Of a stretch of DNA of 64,000 nucleotides, positions 40,512 to 48,539 are shown piece by piece. The DNA is taken from positions 310,001 to 374,000 of the forward strand of contig NZ_RQJW01000008.1 in the NCBI RefSeq assembly GCF_004028635.1, in the 5' to 3' direction. The stretch's first letter is position 1. Each line of letters opens with the position of its first letter. Origin of the DNA: Streptomyces cyaneus. GTDB taxonomy: Bacteria; Actinomycetota; Actinomycetes; Streptomycetales; Streptomycetaceae. The position numbers and the translations under genes were made by a program. The notes below the pieces were generated by a model. The model had not been told where the DNA came from. It searched no databases and saw only the letters and a list, made by a program, of their open reading frames with translations.

Positions 40512-41450
40512 ATGAACGGCTCGCGCATCGCCGCTGTCGGCCACTACCAGCCCGCCAAGGTGCTCACCAACGAGGACCTGGCGGGCATGGTGGCCACCAG
40601 TGACGAGTGGATCACGAGCCGGGTGGGCATCCGTACGCGCCACATCGCCGGGCCCGACGAGCCGGTCGACGAACTGGCCGCACACGCCGCCGCCAAGGCG
40701 CTCGCCGCGGCGGGCATCGCGCCCGGCGACATCGACCTGGTCCTGGTCGCCACCTCCACCGCCATCGACCGTTCCCCGAACATGGCCGCCCGGGTCGCGG
40801 CCCGGCTCGGCATCCCGTCGCCCGCCGCGATGGACGTCAACGTCGTCTGCGCGGGATTCACCCATGCCCTGGCCACCGCCGACCACGCCGTCCGTGCGGG
40901 CGCCGCGGCACGGGCGCTGGTGATCGGCGCCGACAAGATGTCCGACGTGACCGACTGGAGCGACCGTACGACCTGTGTGCTGGTCGGGGACGGGGCCGGC
41001 GCGGCTGTGGTGGAGGCGTCCCAGGAGGCTGCCATCGGGCCCGTGTTGTGGGGTTCGGTGCCCGAGATGGGGCACGCCGTGCGTATCGAGGGTCAGCCCG
41101 CGCGGTTCGCGCAGGAGGGGCAGAGCGTCTACCGCTGGGCGACGACTCAGCTGCCGGCCATCGCCCGCAGGGCCTGCGAGCGGGCCGGCCTCGCGCCCGA
41201 GGACCTCGCCGGAGTCGTCCTGCACCAGGCCAACCTGCGCATCATCGAGCCCCTCGCCGCCAAGCTCGGCGCCGTCAACGCCGTGGTCGCGCGCGATGTC
41301 GCCGAGTCCGGGAACACCTCGGCGGCGAGCATTCCGCTGGCGCTCTCCAAACTCGTGGAACAGGGGCGGATCTCGTCCGGGGATCCGGTACTGCTCTTCG
41401 GGTTCGGGGGGAACCTGTCGTACGCGGGACAGGTCGTCCGCTGTCCCTGA
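40512..41450 (+). CDS. 3-oxoacyl-ACP synthase III-like enzyme (FabH family)
   Basis: ATG 40512 follows GAGGGGGAT and gives 312 residues. The catalytic triad of KAS III is complete: Cys113 (NVVCAGF), His238 (VLHQANLRI) and Asn268 (SGNTSAAS). The C-terminal GFGGNLSYAGQVV is family-typical. KAS III enzymes condense acyl-CoA with malonyl-ACP to start fatty acid or polyketide chains; some homologues instead acylate other acceptors. No ACP or other fatty acid genes are adjacent, so it is probably an accessory paralogue. Substrate unknown. Confidence 0.92.
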   Translation: MNGSRIAAVGHYQPAKVLTNEDLAGMVATSDEWITSRVGIRTRHIAGPDEPVDELAAHAAAKALAAAGIAPGDIDLVLVATSTAIDRSPNMAARVAARLGIPSPAAMDVNVVCAGFTHALATADHAVRAGAAARALVIGADKMSDVTDWSDRTTCVLVGDGAGAAVVEASQEAAIGPVLWGSVPEMGHAVRIEGQPARFAQEGQSVYRWATTQLPAIARRACERAGLAPEDLAGVVLHQANLRIIEPLAAKLGAVNAVVARDVAESGNTSAASIPLALSKLVEQGRISSGDPVLLFGFGGNLSYAGQVVRCP

Positions 41451-41527
41451 CCTCTGGTGTCCCTCTTTGTCCGTGTGAGCACGTGTGACGAGGCCAACTC
41501 CCCGGTTCCCTGGCCTTTGTGCGCCGT

Positions 41528-41542
41528 AGACTGTAGACGAAA
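41528..41542. promoter_or_regulatory. Candidate GntR autoregulatory operator
   Basis: AGACTGTAGACGAAA lies about 87 bases before the GntR gene. Its reverse complement matches the TATTGTCTACAGTAT element at 37741 in 12 of 15 positions. A second GTAGAC lies directly beside it (41526-41538 contains GTAGAC-T-GTAGAC). Confidence 0.6.
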
Positions 41543-41628
41543 GACAATCGATACTGGCTTCCAGTGACGGTTGGCTACCGGATGCAGTCACCCGGTGCTC
41601 GCCCGGTGTTCGCCCAGGAGGGGGACCG

Positions 41629-42306
41629 ATGTTGTCGACAGGACTGCCGCAGGGTGCGGTGCCCAAGCTCGAACGGCCAGGTCCGCTGCGCGACCGCGTC
41701 TACGAGGCGCTGCTCGAACTCATCACCACCCGCGCCCTCCAGCCGGGCCAGCACCTGGTCGAGAGCGAACTGGCAGGTCACCTCGGTGTGTCCCGGCAGC
41801 CGGTGCGCGAGGCGCTGCAGCGGCTGAACACCGAGGGCTGGGTCGATCTGCGCCCCGCGCAGGGCGCGTTCGTGCACGAGCCGACGGAGGAGGAGGCCGA
41901 TCAACTCCTCACCGTCCGCACACTCCTGGAGGCCGAGGCCGCCCGGCTCGCAGCCGCCCACGCCGACAGCGCCGGCATCGCGGTCCTGGAGTCGCTGTGC
42001 GCGGAGGGCGAGAAGGCCGTCGCCGCCGACGACGTGGACGCGGCCGTCGCTCTCAACGCCCGCTTCCACGCGAAGATCATGGAACTCGCGGGCAACGCGG
42101 TGCTCGCCGAGCTCGCCGCACAGGTCGACCGCCGCGTCCGCTGGTACTACACCCCCGTCGCCCGCCAGCGCGGACAGCAGTCCTGGACCGAGCACCGAGG
42201 CATGATCGCCGCGATCACCGAGCGGGACGAGCGGCGGGCCACGGAGCTGATGCGGGAGCACACGGAGCACACGCGGCGCTCGTATCACGCACGCCAGGGG
42301 TCATAG
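41629..42306 (+). CDS. GntR-family regulator, FCD (FadR) subfamily
   Basis: The 225-residue product from ATG 41629 has a GntR winged helix (about 20-80, YEALLELITTRALQPGQHLVESELAGHLGVSRQPVREALQRL) and an all-helical FCD ligand domain (about 90-215) whose metal-site residues fit Asp/His positions in ARFHAKIMELAGN and EHRGMI. FCD proteins sense organic acids. A shared operator-like 15-mer here and in the FDH/OFA divergent region suggests that it controls formate metabolism as well as itself. Its own promoter region holds the repeated GTAGAC. Confidence 0.93.
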   Translation: MLSTGLPQGAVPKLERPGPLRDRVYEALLELITTRALQPGQHLVESELAGHLGVSRQPVREALQRLNTEGWVDLRPAQGAFVHEPTEEEADQLLTVRTLLEAEAARLAAAHADSAGIAVLESLCAEGEKAVAADDVDAAVALNARFHAKIMELAGNAVLAELAAQVDRRVRWYYTPVARQRGQQSWTEHRGMIAAITERDERRATELMREHTEHTRRSYHARQGS

Positions 42307-42321
42307 TCCCCAGAGGTTCCC

Positions 42322-43149
42322 TCAGAAGGCGTCCGCGTGCGCCCGAGCCCACTGCTCGAAGGTGCGTGGCTCCCGGCCCGTGACCTCCCGCACCGTCGGC
42401 AGCACCACCGACTCGTCCAGCGTGCCGTCGACGAAGAAGCCGAAGAAGGCGTCGACATAGGGCTTCGGCATACGGGCCTCCATCGCGGCGCGCGCCTCCT
42501 CATGCGCGAGCCCGACGGCACTGAGGTCCCGGCCCAGCACCTCGCCGAGAACGCGGACGCGGTCTGCCGGCAACAGCGCCTCGGGCCCGGTCGGTTCGAG
42601 GGCGCGGCCCGCGTACGCGTCCGACACCAGGGCGCGCAGGGCGACCTGCGCGATGTCGTGCGGGTCGACGTCGGCGGTGCGGACGTCCGGGAACGGCACC
42701 CGCACGGCGTCACCCTTGCGGATCTGGTCCGCGAGTTGCAGCGCGTTCGACATGAAGCTCGTCGGCCGCAGGAACGTCCACGGCAGCCCCGACTCGCGTA
42801 CGGCGGTCTCGGCGTCGATCAGATAACCGGCGACCGCGTTGCCCGTGTCGCCTGTCCCGGCCGACTTCCCGGACAGCAGCACGATCCGCTCGACTCCCGC
42901 CGCCCGGGCGTCGGTCAGGATCTGCCGCTGGCCGGCGTAACCGGGCATGAGGAACATGGCCCGTACGCCGTCGAGCGCCTCCCGCACCGTCTCGGGCCGG
43001 TTGAGATCGCCCGCGACGGCAGTCACACCCGCGGGCAACCCCTCCGCCAGGCCCGAGCGGCTCATCGCGCGCGCCGGCTCCCCGGCTTCCGCCAGGGCCC
43101 TCACGAGCTCGGCCCCCACGTTCCCCGTGGCACCCGTCACCAGAAACAC
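42322..43149 (-). CDS. NmrA-like NAD(P)-binding protein
   Basis: The likely start is GTG 43149, preceded by GGAGAGGGGGA, giving 275 residues. The 79 extra in-frame codons upstream translate a tandem repeat and are probably not coding. The protein has an N-terminal VTGATGNVGAELVRAL dinucleotide motif, LLSGKSAGTGD and TFLRPTSFMSNAL, typical of NmrA/TMR-like atypical SDRs that bind NADP and act as redox sensors or reductases of quinone-like compounds. It is convergent with the GntR gene, with a 15-base gap. Substrate unknown. Confidence 0.87.
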   Translation of the reverse strand: MFLVTGATGNVGAELVRALAEAGEPARAMSRSGLAEGLPAGVTAVAGDLNRPETVREALDGVRAMFLMPGYAGQRQILTDARAAGVERIVLLSGKSAGTGDTGNAVAGYLIDAETAVRESGLPWTFLRPTSFMSNALQLADQIRKGDAVRVPFPDVRTADVDPHDIAQVALRALVSDAYAGRALEPTGPEALLPADRVRVLGEVLGRDLSAVGLAHEEARAAMEARMPKPYVDAFFGFFVDGTLDESVVLPTVREVTGREPRTFEQWARAHADAF

Positions 43150-43214
43150 CCGGTCCCCCTCTCCCCGCCCGGACCGCGGCAGGCCCGGCGTCGTGCCCCA
43201 TCGTGCGGGGTCGG

Positions 43215-43307
43215 GGGCGATGACACCAGGGCGCCGCGGGGTTGAGGGTCGGCGACGCCAGGGCGCTGCGGGGTGGGGGTCGGCGACGCCAGGGCGCTGC
43301 GGGGTGG
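43215..43307. repeat. Three tandem copies of a 31-base repeat
   Basis: Two exact copies (43246-43276 and 43277-43307) start GGGTCGGCGACGCCAGGG and end CGCTGCGGGGTGG. A diverged copy (43215-43245) precedes them. Period is exactly 31 bases. The repeats lie between divergent genes, nearer the NmrA-like gene. Confidence 0.88.
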
Positions 43308-43344
43308 GGGCGAGGCGGCCTCGGGCCGCGTCTTTGTCCTGAGA

Positions 43345-43387
43345 GTGGAGAAAGTTGAGGGCAATCTCTGCGCAACTTCTTCCCACT
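43345..43387. promoter_or_regulatory. Imperfect inverted repeat, candidate ROK operator
   Basis: AGTGGAGAAAGTTG (43344-43357) and CAACTTCTTCCCACT (43373-43387) pair with one gap and two mismatches around 15 bases. The element is roughly 95 bases before the ROK start, a plausible operator for autoregulation and for the sugar operon. Confidence 0.55.
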
Positions 43388-43479
43388 CCCGGCAGCCACT
43401 GCTACGTTCCCCTCGAAAGCAAGCCACGCAAGTGGCTGAAATCCGGCGCGCACAGGCCGATCGAGGCGGGGAGGGGCTC

Positions 43480-44670
43480 GTGAGACGTATGACGGCGCGA
43501 CCCGCGAACGCCCACCAGGCCCGGCTGCTCAAGCTGCTGCGCGACGGTGGGCCCAACTCCCGGGCCCAGTTGGGCGACCAGATCGACCTGTCGCGGTCCA
43601 AGCTGGCCGTGGAGGTCGACCGCCTGCTGGAGACGGGACTGGTCGTGGCCGACGGACTCGCCGCCTCGCGCGGTGGCCGCCGTTCCCACAACGTCCGGCT
43701 CAACCCCGGGCTGCGTTTCCTCGGCGTCGACATCGGCGCGACCTCGGTCGACGTCGCCGTCACCAACGCCGAACTGGAGATCCTGGGACACCTCAACCAG
43801 CCCATGGACGTCCGCGAGGGCCCGGTCGCGGTCTTCGAGCAAGTCCTGTCCATGGCAGCGAAGTTGAGGGCCTCCGGGCTCGCGGAGGGGTACGACGGCG
43901 CCGGCATCGGCGTCCCCGGACCGGTCCGCTTCCCCGAGGGTGTCCCGGTGGCTCCGCCGATCATGCCGGGCTGGGACGGCTTCCCGGTGCGCGAGGCACT
44001 CAGCCAGGAACTCGGCTGCCCGGTCATGGTCGACAACGACGTGAACCTGATGGCGATGGGGGAGCAGCACGCGGGCGTCGCACGCTCCGTGGGCGACTTC
44101 CTCTGCGTCAAGATCGGCACCGGCATCGGCTGTGGCATCGTCGCCGGCGGTGACGTCCACCGTGGTGTCACCGGCAGCGCGGGCGACATCGGGCACATCC
44201 AGGCCGTGCCCGACGGCCGCCCCTGTGCCTGCGGCAACCGGGGTTGCCTGGAGGCCCACTTCAGTGGGGCGGCCCTCGCCCGGGACGCCGTGGAGGCGGC
44301 CCAGCAGGGGCTGTCGGAGGAACTCGCCTCGCGGCTGGAGGCGGGCGGCACCCTGACCGCCGTGGACGTCGCCGCCGCGGCCGCCGCGGGCGACGCCACC
44401 GCCCTCGACCTGATCCGCGAGGGCGGCAACCGCGTCGGCCAGGTCATCGCCGGACTCGTCAGCTTCTTCAACCCCGGCCTGGTGGTGATCGGCGGCGGGG
44501 TGACCGGCCTCGGCCACACCCTGCTCGCCGCGATCCGCACCCAGGTCTACCGCCAGTCGCTGCCCCTCGCGACCGGCAACCTGCCCATCGTTCTGGGTGA
44601 GTTGGGCCCCACCGCCGGGGTCATCGGCGCGGCCCGGCTCATCAGCGATCACCTGTTCTCACCCGCGTAA
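43480..44670 (+). CDS. ROK-family transcriptional regulator
   Basis: GTG 43480 follows GGGGAGGGG and gives 396 residues; ATG 43489 is a possible alternative. A winged helix (about 10-65, ARLLKLLRDGGPNSRAQLGDQIDLSRSKLAVEVDRLLETGLVV) precedes a ROK sugar-kinase-like domain with FLGVDIGATSVDVAV, GIGVPGPV and the zinc motif CACGNRGCLEAHFSG. ROK regulators sense sugars and repress transport or catabolic operons. The gene starts a plus-strand sugar locus with an ABC importer 186 bases downstream. Confidence 0.94.
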   Translation: MRRMTARPANAHQARLLKLLRDGGPNSRAQLGDQIDLSRSKLAVEVDRLLETGLVVADGLAASRGGRRSHNVRLNPGLRFLGVDIGATSVDVAVTNAELEILGHLNQPMDVREGPVAVFEQVLSMAAKLRASGLAEGYDGAGIGVPGPVRFPEGVPVAPPIMPGWDGFPVREALSQELGCPVMVDNDVNLMAMGEQHAGVARSVGDFLCVKIGTGIGCGIVAGGDVHRGVTGSAGDIGHIQAVPDGRPCACGNRGCLEAHFSGAALARDAVEAAQQGLSEELASRLEAGGTLTAVDVAAAAAAGDATALDLIREGGNRVGQVIAGLVSFFNPGLVVIGGGVTGLGHTLLAAIRTQVYRQSLPLATGNLPIVLGELGPTAGVIGAARLISDHLFSPA

Positions 44671-44717
44671 GCGACTCGCTCGAACACGGTTCACCTGCAC
44701 GACCCGCTGCTCCGCCC

Positions 44718-44782
44718 TGCCCTGCTCCACTCCGCCGTGCCCTGCTCCACTCTGCATTGCTCGGCACCCTGCATTGCTCGGC
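44718..44782. repeat. Pyrimidine-rich direct repeats before the sugar ABC transporter
   Basis: TGCCCTGCTCCACTC occurs at 44718-44732 and 44738-44752, and CTGCATTGCTCGGC at 44752-44765 and 44769-44782, in an approximately 185-base intergenic stretch made largely of CTG/CCCTG units. It may affect promoter structure or the mRNA leader. Confidence 0.75.
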
Positions 44783-44856
44783 CCTGCCCCACTTTGCCCC
44801 GCCCTGCCCTGCCTGCTCTGCCCTGAACCGGCCCGCACGCCCGCCAAGGGGACCTC

Positions 44857-46377
44857 ATGGCATCAGAACCACCGCTGCTCAGCATGTCCGGCATCACCAA
44901 GTCGTTCCCCGGAGTCCGCGCCCTCGACGGCGTCGACCTCGACGTCCAGGCCGGTGAAGTGCACTGCCTGCTCGGCCAGAACGGCGCCGGCAAGTCCACT
45001 CTCATCAAGGTCCTGGCCGGCGCCCACCAGCCCGACACCGGCACGATCCACTGGCGCGGCGAGGCGGTCACCCTCCGCTCGCCGATCGCCGCGATGCGCC
45101 TCGGCATCGCCACCATCTACCAGGAACTCGACCTGGTGGAGCACTTGTCGGTGGCCGAGAACGTCCACCTCGGCCATGAACCCACGGCCGCCGGTTTCGT
45201 CGTACGCGGAAAGGTCGCCCGCGCGTCAACAGCGCAGCTTCTCAAGCGACTTGGACACCCGGAGATCGATCCGGCGCGCCTGGTCGGGGAGTTGTCGGCG
45301 GCGCAGCAGCAGATCGTCTCCATGGCGCGGGCGCTCTCCCACGACGTACGGCTGATCGTGATGGACGAGCCGTCCGCCGCCCTCGACCCGGACGAGGTCG
45401 ACAACCTCTTCCGCATAGTCGGCGACCTCACCGCCGACGGCGTCGCCGTGGTCTACATCTCGCACCGGCTGGAGGAGATCCGCCGGATCGGCGACCGGGT
45501 GACGGTGCTGAAGGACGGGCGGGCCGTGGCGGGCGGGCTGCCGGCGAAGACGACGCCGACGCGCGAGGTCGTGGCGCTGATGACCGGACGCAACGTCGAG
45601 TACGTCTTCCCCGAGCGGCCGACCAAGGACGTGGCGGCCGACAAGCCGCTGCTTGAGGTGCGCGGACTTGCCCGGGACGGCGAGTTCGAGCCGCTCGACC
45701 TGAGCGTGCGGCCCGGGGAGATCGTCGGGCTCGCCGGACTGGTGGGCTCGGGGCGCTCGGAGATCCTGGAGACGATCTACGGGGCCAGGAAGCCCCGCGC
45801 CGGTCAAGTGCTCGTGGACGGGCGGGCGTTGAGGCCAGGGAGCGTACGGGCTGCCGTGCGCGCCGGGCTCGGGCTCGCGCCCGAGGAGCGCAAGGCGCAG
45901 GCGCTGCTGATGCTGGAGTCCGTCACCCGCAACGTCTCCGTCTCCTCCATGTCCCGCTTCTCGCGCGGCGGCTGGATCGACCGGACCGCCGAACTGGGGG
46001 CCGCGCGGGCCGCCACCCGCGAGCTGTCGCTGCGGCCCGACAACCCGAACGTGCCGGTCCGCACCCTCTCCGGCGGCAACCAGCAAAAGGCCGTCCTGGC
46101 CCGCTGGCTGCTGCGCGGCTGCCGCGTCCTGCTGCTCGACGAACCCACCCGTGGCGTCGACGTCGGCGCCCGCGCCGAGCTGTACGCGGTGGTCCGGCGA
46201 CTGGCGGACGAAGGCCTTGCCGTCCTGCTCGTCTCCAGCGAAGTGCCCGAGGTGCTGGGCCTCGCCGACCGCGTCCTGGTGCTGCGCGAAGGCTGTGTCG
46301 TGCACACGGCGCCCGCGCGCGAACTCGACGAACACCGTGTACTCGACCTCGTCATGGAAGGAAGCCCGGCGTCATGA
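44857..46377 (+). CDS. Sugar ABC transporter ATP-binding protein (RbsA/MglA type)
   Basis: The 506-residue product from ATG 44857 has two ABC domains. The first has Walker A GQNGAGKST (40-48), signature-like ELSAAQQQ and Walker B LIVMDEPSAAL. The second has a degenerate Walker A (GLVGSGRSE), signature LSGGNQQKAV and LLLDEPTRGVDVG. This asymmetry is typical of CUT2 importers for monosaccharides such as ribose, galactose or inositol. The permease gene starts within its stop codon. Pyrimidine-rich repeats precede the gene. Confidence 0.95.
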   Translation: MASEPPLLSMSGITKSFPGVRALDGVDLDVQAGEVHCLLGQNGAGKSTLIKVLAGAHQPDTGTIHWRGEAVTLRSPIAAMRLGIATIYQELDLVEHLSVAENVHLGHEPTAAGFVVRGKVARASTAQLLKRLGHPEIDPARLVGELSAAQQQIVSMARALSHDVRLIVMDEPSAALDPDEVDNLFRIVGDLTADGVAVVYISHRLEEIRRIGDRVTVLKDGRAVAGGLPAKTTPTREVVALMTGRNVEYVFPERPTKDVAADKPLLEVRGLARDGEFEPLDLSVRPGEIVGLAGLVGSGRSEILETIYGARKPRAGQVLVDGRALRPGSVRAAVRAGLGLAPEERKAQALLMLESVTRNVSVSSMSRFSRGGWIDRTAELGAARAATRELSLRPDNPNVPVRTLSGGNQQKAVLARWLLRGCRVLLLDEPTRGVDVGARAELYAVVRRLADEGLAVLLVSSEVPEVLGLADRVLVLREGCVVHTAPARELDEHRVLDLVMEGSPAS

Positions 46378-47393
46378 CGCAGCACGCCTCCCCGCCCCGG
46401 GACAGCACCGACAAGGTGCCGTCGACCGGCGCACCGCCCGCCTGGCGGGGCCTGATGGCCCGCGCCGATGTCCGCACCCTCTCCCTGCTCGGCGTCCTCG
46501 CCGTACTGATCATCATCGGCGGCATCACCAAGCCGGACGAGTTCCTGGACACCCGCAACCTCCAACTCGTCCTGACCCAGGCGTCCGTGATCGGCGTCGT
46601 CACCGTCGGCATGACCTTCGTCATCACCTCCGGCGGCATCGACCTGTCCGTCGGCGCGATCGTCGCGCTCGCCTCGGTGTGGGCGACGACGGTGGCGACC
46701 CAGGAGTACGGCTTCGGTGGCATCCTGTTCACCGCGGTGCTCGTCGGCCTCGGATGCGGCCTGGTCAACGGACTGCTGATCGCGTACGGCGGCATGGTCC
46801 CGTTCATCGCCACGCTCGCCATGCTGGCCTCCGCGCGCGGACTGGCGCTGCAGATCACCGACGGCAAGACGCAGATCGTCACGATCCCCTCCGTCCTGGA
46901 CCTCGGCGAGCGCGACGCGTATGTGCTCGGTGTTCCGCCGCTGGTCATGGTGTTCGCGGTCGTGACGATCATCGGCTGGCTGATCCTGAACCGCACCACC
47001 TTCGGACGCCGCACAGTGGCGGTCGGCGGCAACGCGGAGGCGGCCCGGCTCGCCGGCATCGACGTACGGCGCCAGCGGCTGTACCTCTATCTGCTGTCCG
47101 GCCTGTGCTGCGGCGTCGCCGCCTTCCTGCTGATCGTCCTGGCCGGATCCGGCCAGAACACCAACGGCAACCTCTACGAACTCGACGCCATCGCGGCCGC
47201 GATCATCGGCGGCACGCTGCTCAGCGGGGGGCGCGGCACCATCACCGGCTCCGTGCTCGGTGTTCTGATCTTCACCACGATCACCAACATCTTCGCCCTG
47301 AACAACCTGCAGAGCGACGTCCAGCAGATCGCCAAGGGCGCGATCATCGTCGCCGCCGTGCTGGTCCAGCGCCGTACCGCAAGCACGACCTGA
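46374..47393 (+). CDS. Sugar ABC transporter permease (RbsC type)
   Basis: The 339-residue product starts at ATG 46374, overlapping the ATPase stop as ATGA. About nine or ten membrane segments are present, with VITSGGIDLSVGAIVAL, IPFIATLAMLASARG-like VPFIATLAMLASARG, and GGRGTITGSVLGVLI, family marks of CUT2 permeases. It probably forms a homodimeric channel with the ATPase and the lipoprotein encoded next. The gap to the lipoprotein gene is 49 bases. Confidence 0.95.
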   Translation: MTQHASPPRDSTDKVPSTGAPPAWRGLMARADVRTLSLLGVLAVLIIIGGITKPDEFLDTRNLQLVLTQASVIGVVTVGMTFVITSGGIDLSVGAIVALASVWATTVATQEYGFGGILFTAVLVGLGCGLVNGLLIAYGGMVPFIATLAMLASARGLALQITDGKTQIVTIPSVLDLGERDAYVLGVPPLVMVFAVVTIIGWLILNRTTFGRRTVAVGGNAEAARLAGIDVRRQRLYLYLLSGLCCGVAAFLLIVLAGSGQNTNGNLYELDAIAAAIIGGTLLSGGRGTITGSVLGVLIFTTITNIFALNNLQSDVQQIAKGAIIVAAVLVQRRTASTT

Positions 47394-47442
47394 GGGTCGT
47401 ACCGCTCTCTCTCAGCACGACCTGAGGAAAGGGTTCACCGCC

Positions 47443-48480
47443 ATGCCAGAGCTCACCAGTCGCAGAGGGCTGCTGTTCGGATCCGCCGCCATAGGAGCGG
47501 GTGCCCTCCTCGTGGGTTGCACGAGCAACGAGTCCGACGACGAGCCGGCCGCGAACGACCAGCCGGCCGCCGACGACAAGCCCGGCAAGCAGGTCACCAT
47601 CGGCTTCGCGGGACCGCAGGCCGACCACGGCTGGCTCAACGCCATCAACGACAACGCCAAGAGCCGCGCGAAGAAGTACTCCGACGTCACCTTGGAGATC
47701 ACCGAGGGGTCGAACGACACCGCCGCGCAGATCGGCCAGATCGAGACGCTGATCAACAAGAAGGTCGATGTGCTGGTGGTGCTGCCGGCCGACGGCAAGG
47801 CGCTCACCCAGGTCGGTCTGAAGGCGATGCGGGCCGGGATCCCGGTCATCAACCTCGACCGGGTCTTCAACACCCCGCAGGCGTACCGCTGCTGGATCGG
47901 CGGCGACAACTACGGCATGGGCCTCAACGCCGGGCACTACATCGGCGAGAAGCTCAAGGGGAAGTCGAACGCCAAGGTCATCGAGCTGGCCGGGCTGGAC
48001 AACCTGGAGCTGACCAAGCAGCGCACGCAGGGCTTCGACGACGCGCTGAAGAACTACCCCAACATCAAGAAGGTGGCCCGTCAGGCCGCCGAGTTCACGG
48101 TCGAGTCGGGGCAGGCCAAGATGGCCCAGCTCTTGCAGGCGCAGTCGAAGTTCGACGCGCTGTGGAACCACGACGACGACCAGGGCGTGGGCGCGCTGCG
48201 CGCCATCGAGCAGGCCGGGCGCGACGACTTCCTGATGGTCGGCGGCGCGGGCGCGCTGTCCGCATTCCAGGCGATCAAGCAGGACAGCGGCGTGCTGAAG
48301 GCGACCGTTCTGTACCCGCCGACCATGGCCGCCTCCGCGATCGACCTGGCCCGCGCGCTGGGCCAGGGCAACGGCATCGGCGGCATGGCCGAGTTCGAGA
48401 TCCCGGCCTCGATCACGCTCTACTCGGCGGTCGTCGACAAGACCAACGTCGACCAGTACATGTCCACCGGCTTCAAGTGA
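47443..48480 (+). CDS. Sugar ABC transporter substrate-binding lipoprotein (RbsB type)
   Basis: The 345-residue product has a lipoprotein signal with LVGC (Cys26), a short Asp/Ala-rich linker and a periplasmic-binding protein type 1 fold (about 45-345): IGFAGPQADHGWLNAINDNA, LINKKVDVLVVLPADG, GIPVINLDRVF and DALWNHDDDQGVGALRAIEQ. Bound sugar cannot be predicted; the following enzymes suggest a polyol, cyclitol or sugar that enters 3-oxo-glycoside metabolism. Confidence 0.94.
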   Translation: MPELTSRRGLLFGSAAIGAGALLVGCTSNESDDEPAANDQPAADDKPGKQVTIGFAGPQADHGWLNAINDNAKSRAKKYSDVTLEITEGSNDTAAQIGQIETLINKKVDVLVVLPADGKALTQVGLKAMRAGIPVINLDRVFNTPQAYRCWIGGDNYGMGLNAGHYIGEKLKGKSNAKVIELAGLDNLELTKQRTQGFDDALKNYPNIKKVARQAAEFTVESGQAKMAQLLQAQSKFDALWNHDDDQGVGALRAIEQAGRDDFLMVGGAGALSAFQAIKQDSGVLKATVLYPPTMAASAIDLARALGQGNGIGGMAEFEIPASITLYSAVVDKTNVDQYMSTGFK

Positions 48481-48539
48481 TCCGTTCCGCCCGCACCCCC
48501 CACGTGCGCCACCCCGACCAGGACGAGGAGGACTCCCAC

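Larger units (their letters stand above)
43150..43479. promoter_or_regulatory. 330-base divergent region before the ROK gene, with tandem repeats and operator-like elements
   Basis: The gap between NmrA-like and ROK genes holds three copies of a 31-base repeat (43215-43307), an imperfect long inverted repeat (43345-43387), and an AGCCAC-GCAA-GTGGCT hairpin (43422-43437). No gene with codon bias and a ribosome site was found. The ROK promoter presumably lies in 43340-43440. Confidence 0.7.

Noticed and set aside
43150..43386. N-terminal extension of the NmrA-like protein through the 31-base repeats
   Set aside because: The extension translates tandem repeats into Pro/Arg-rich sequence, and the dinucleotide motif starts right after GTG 43149 with a good ribosome site.
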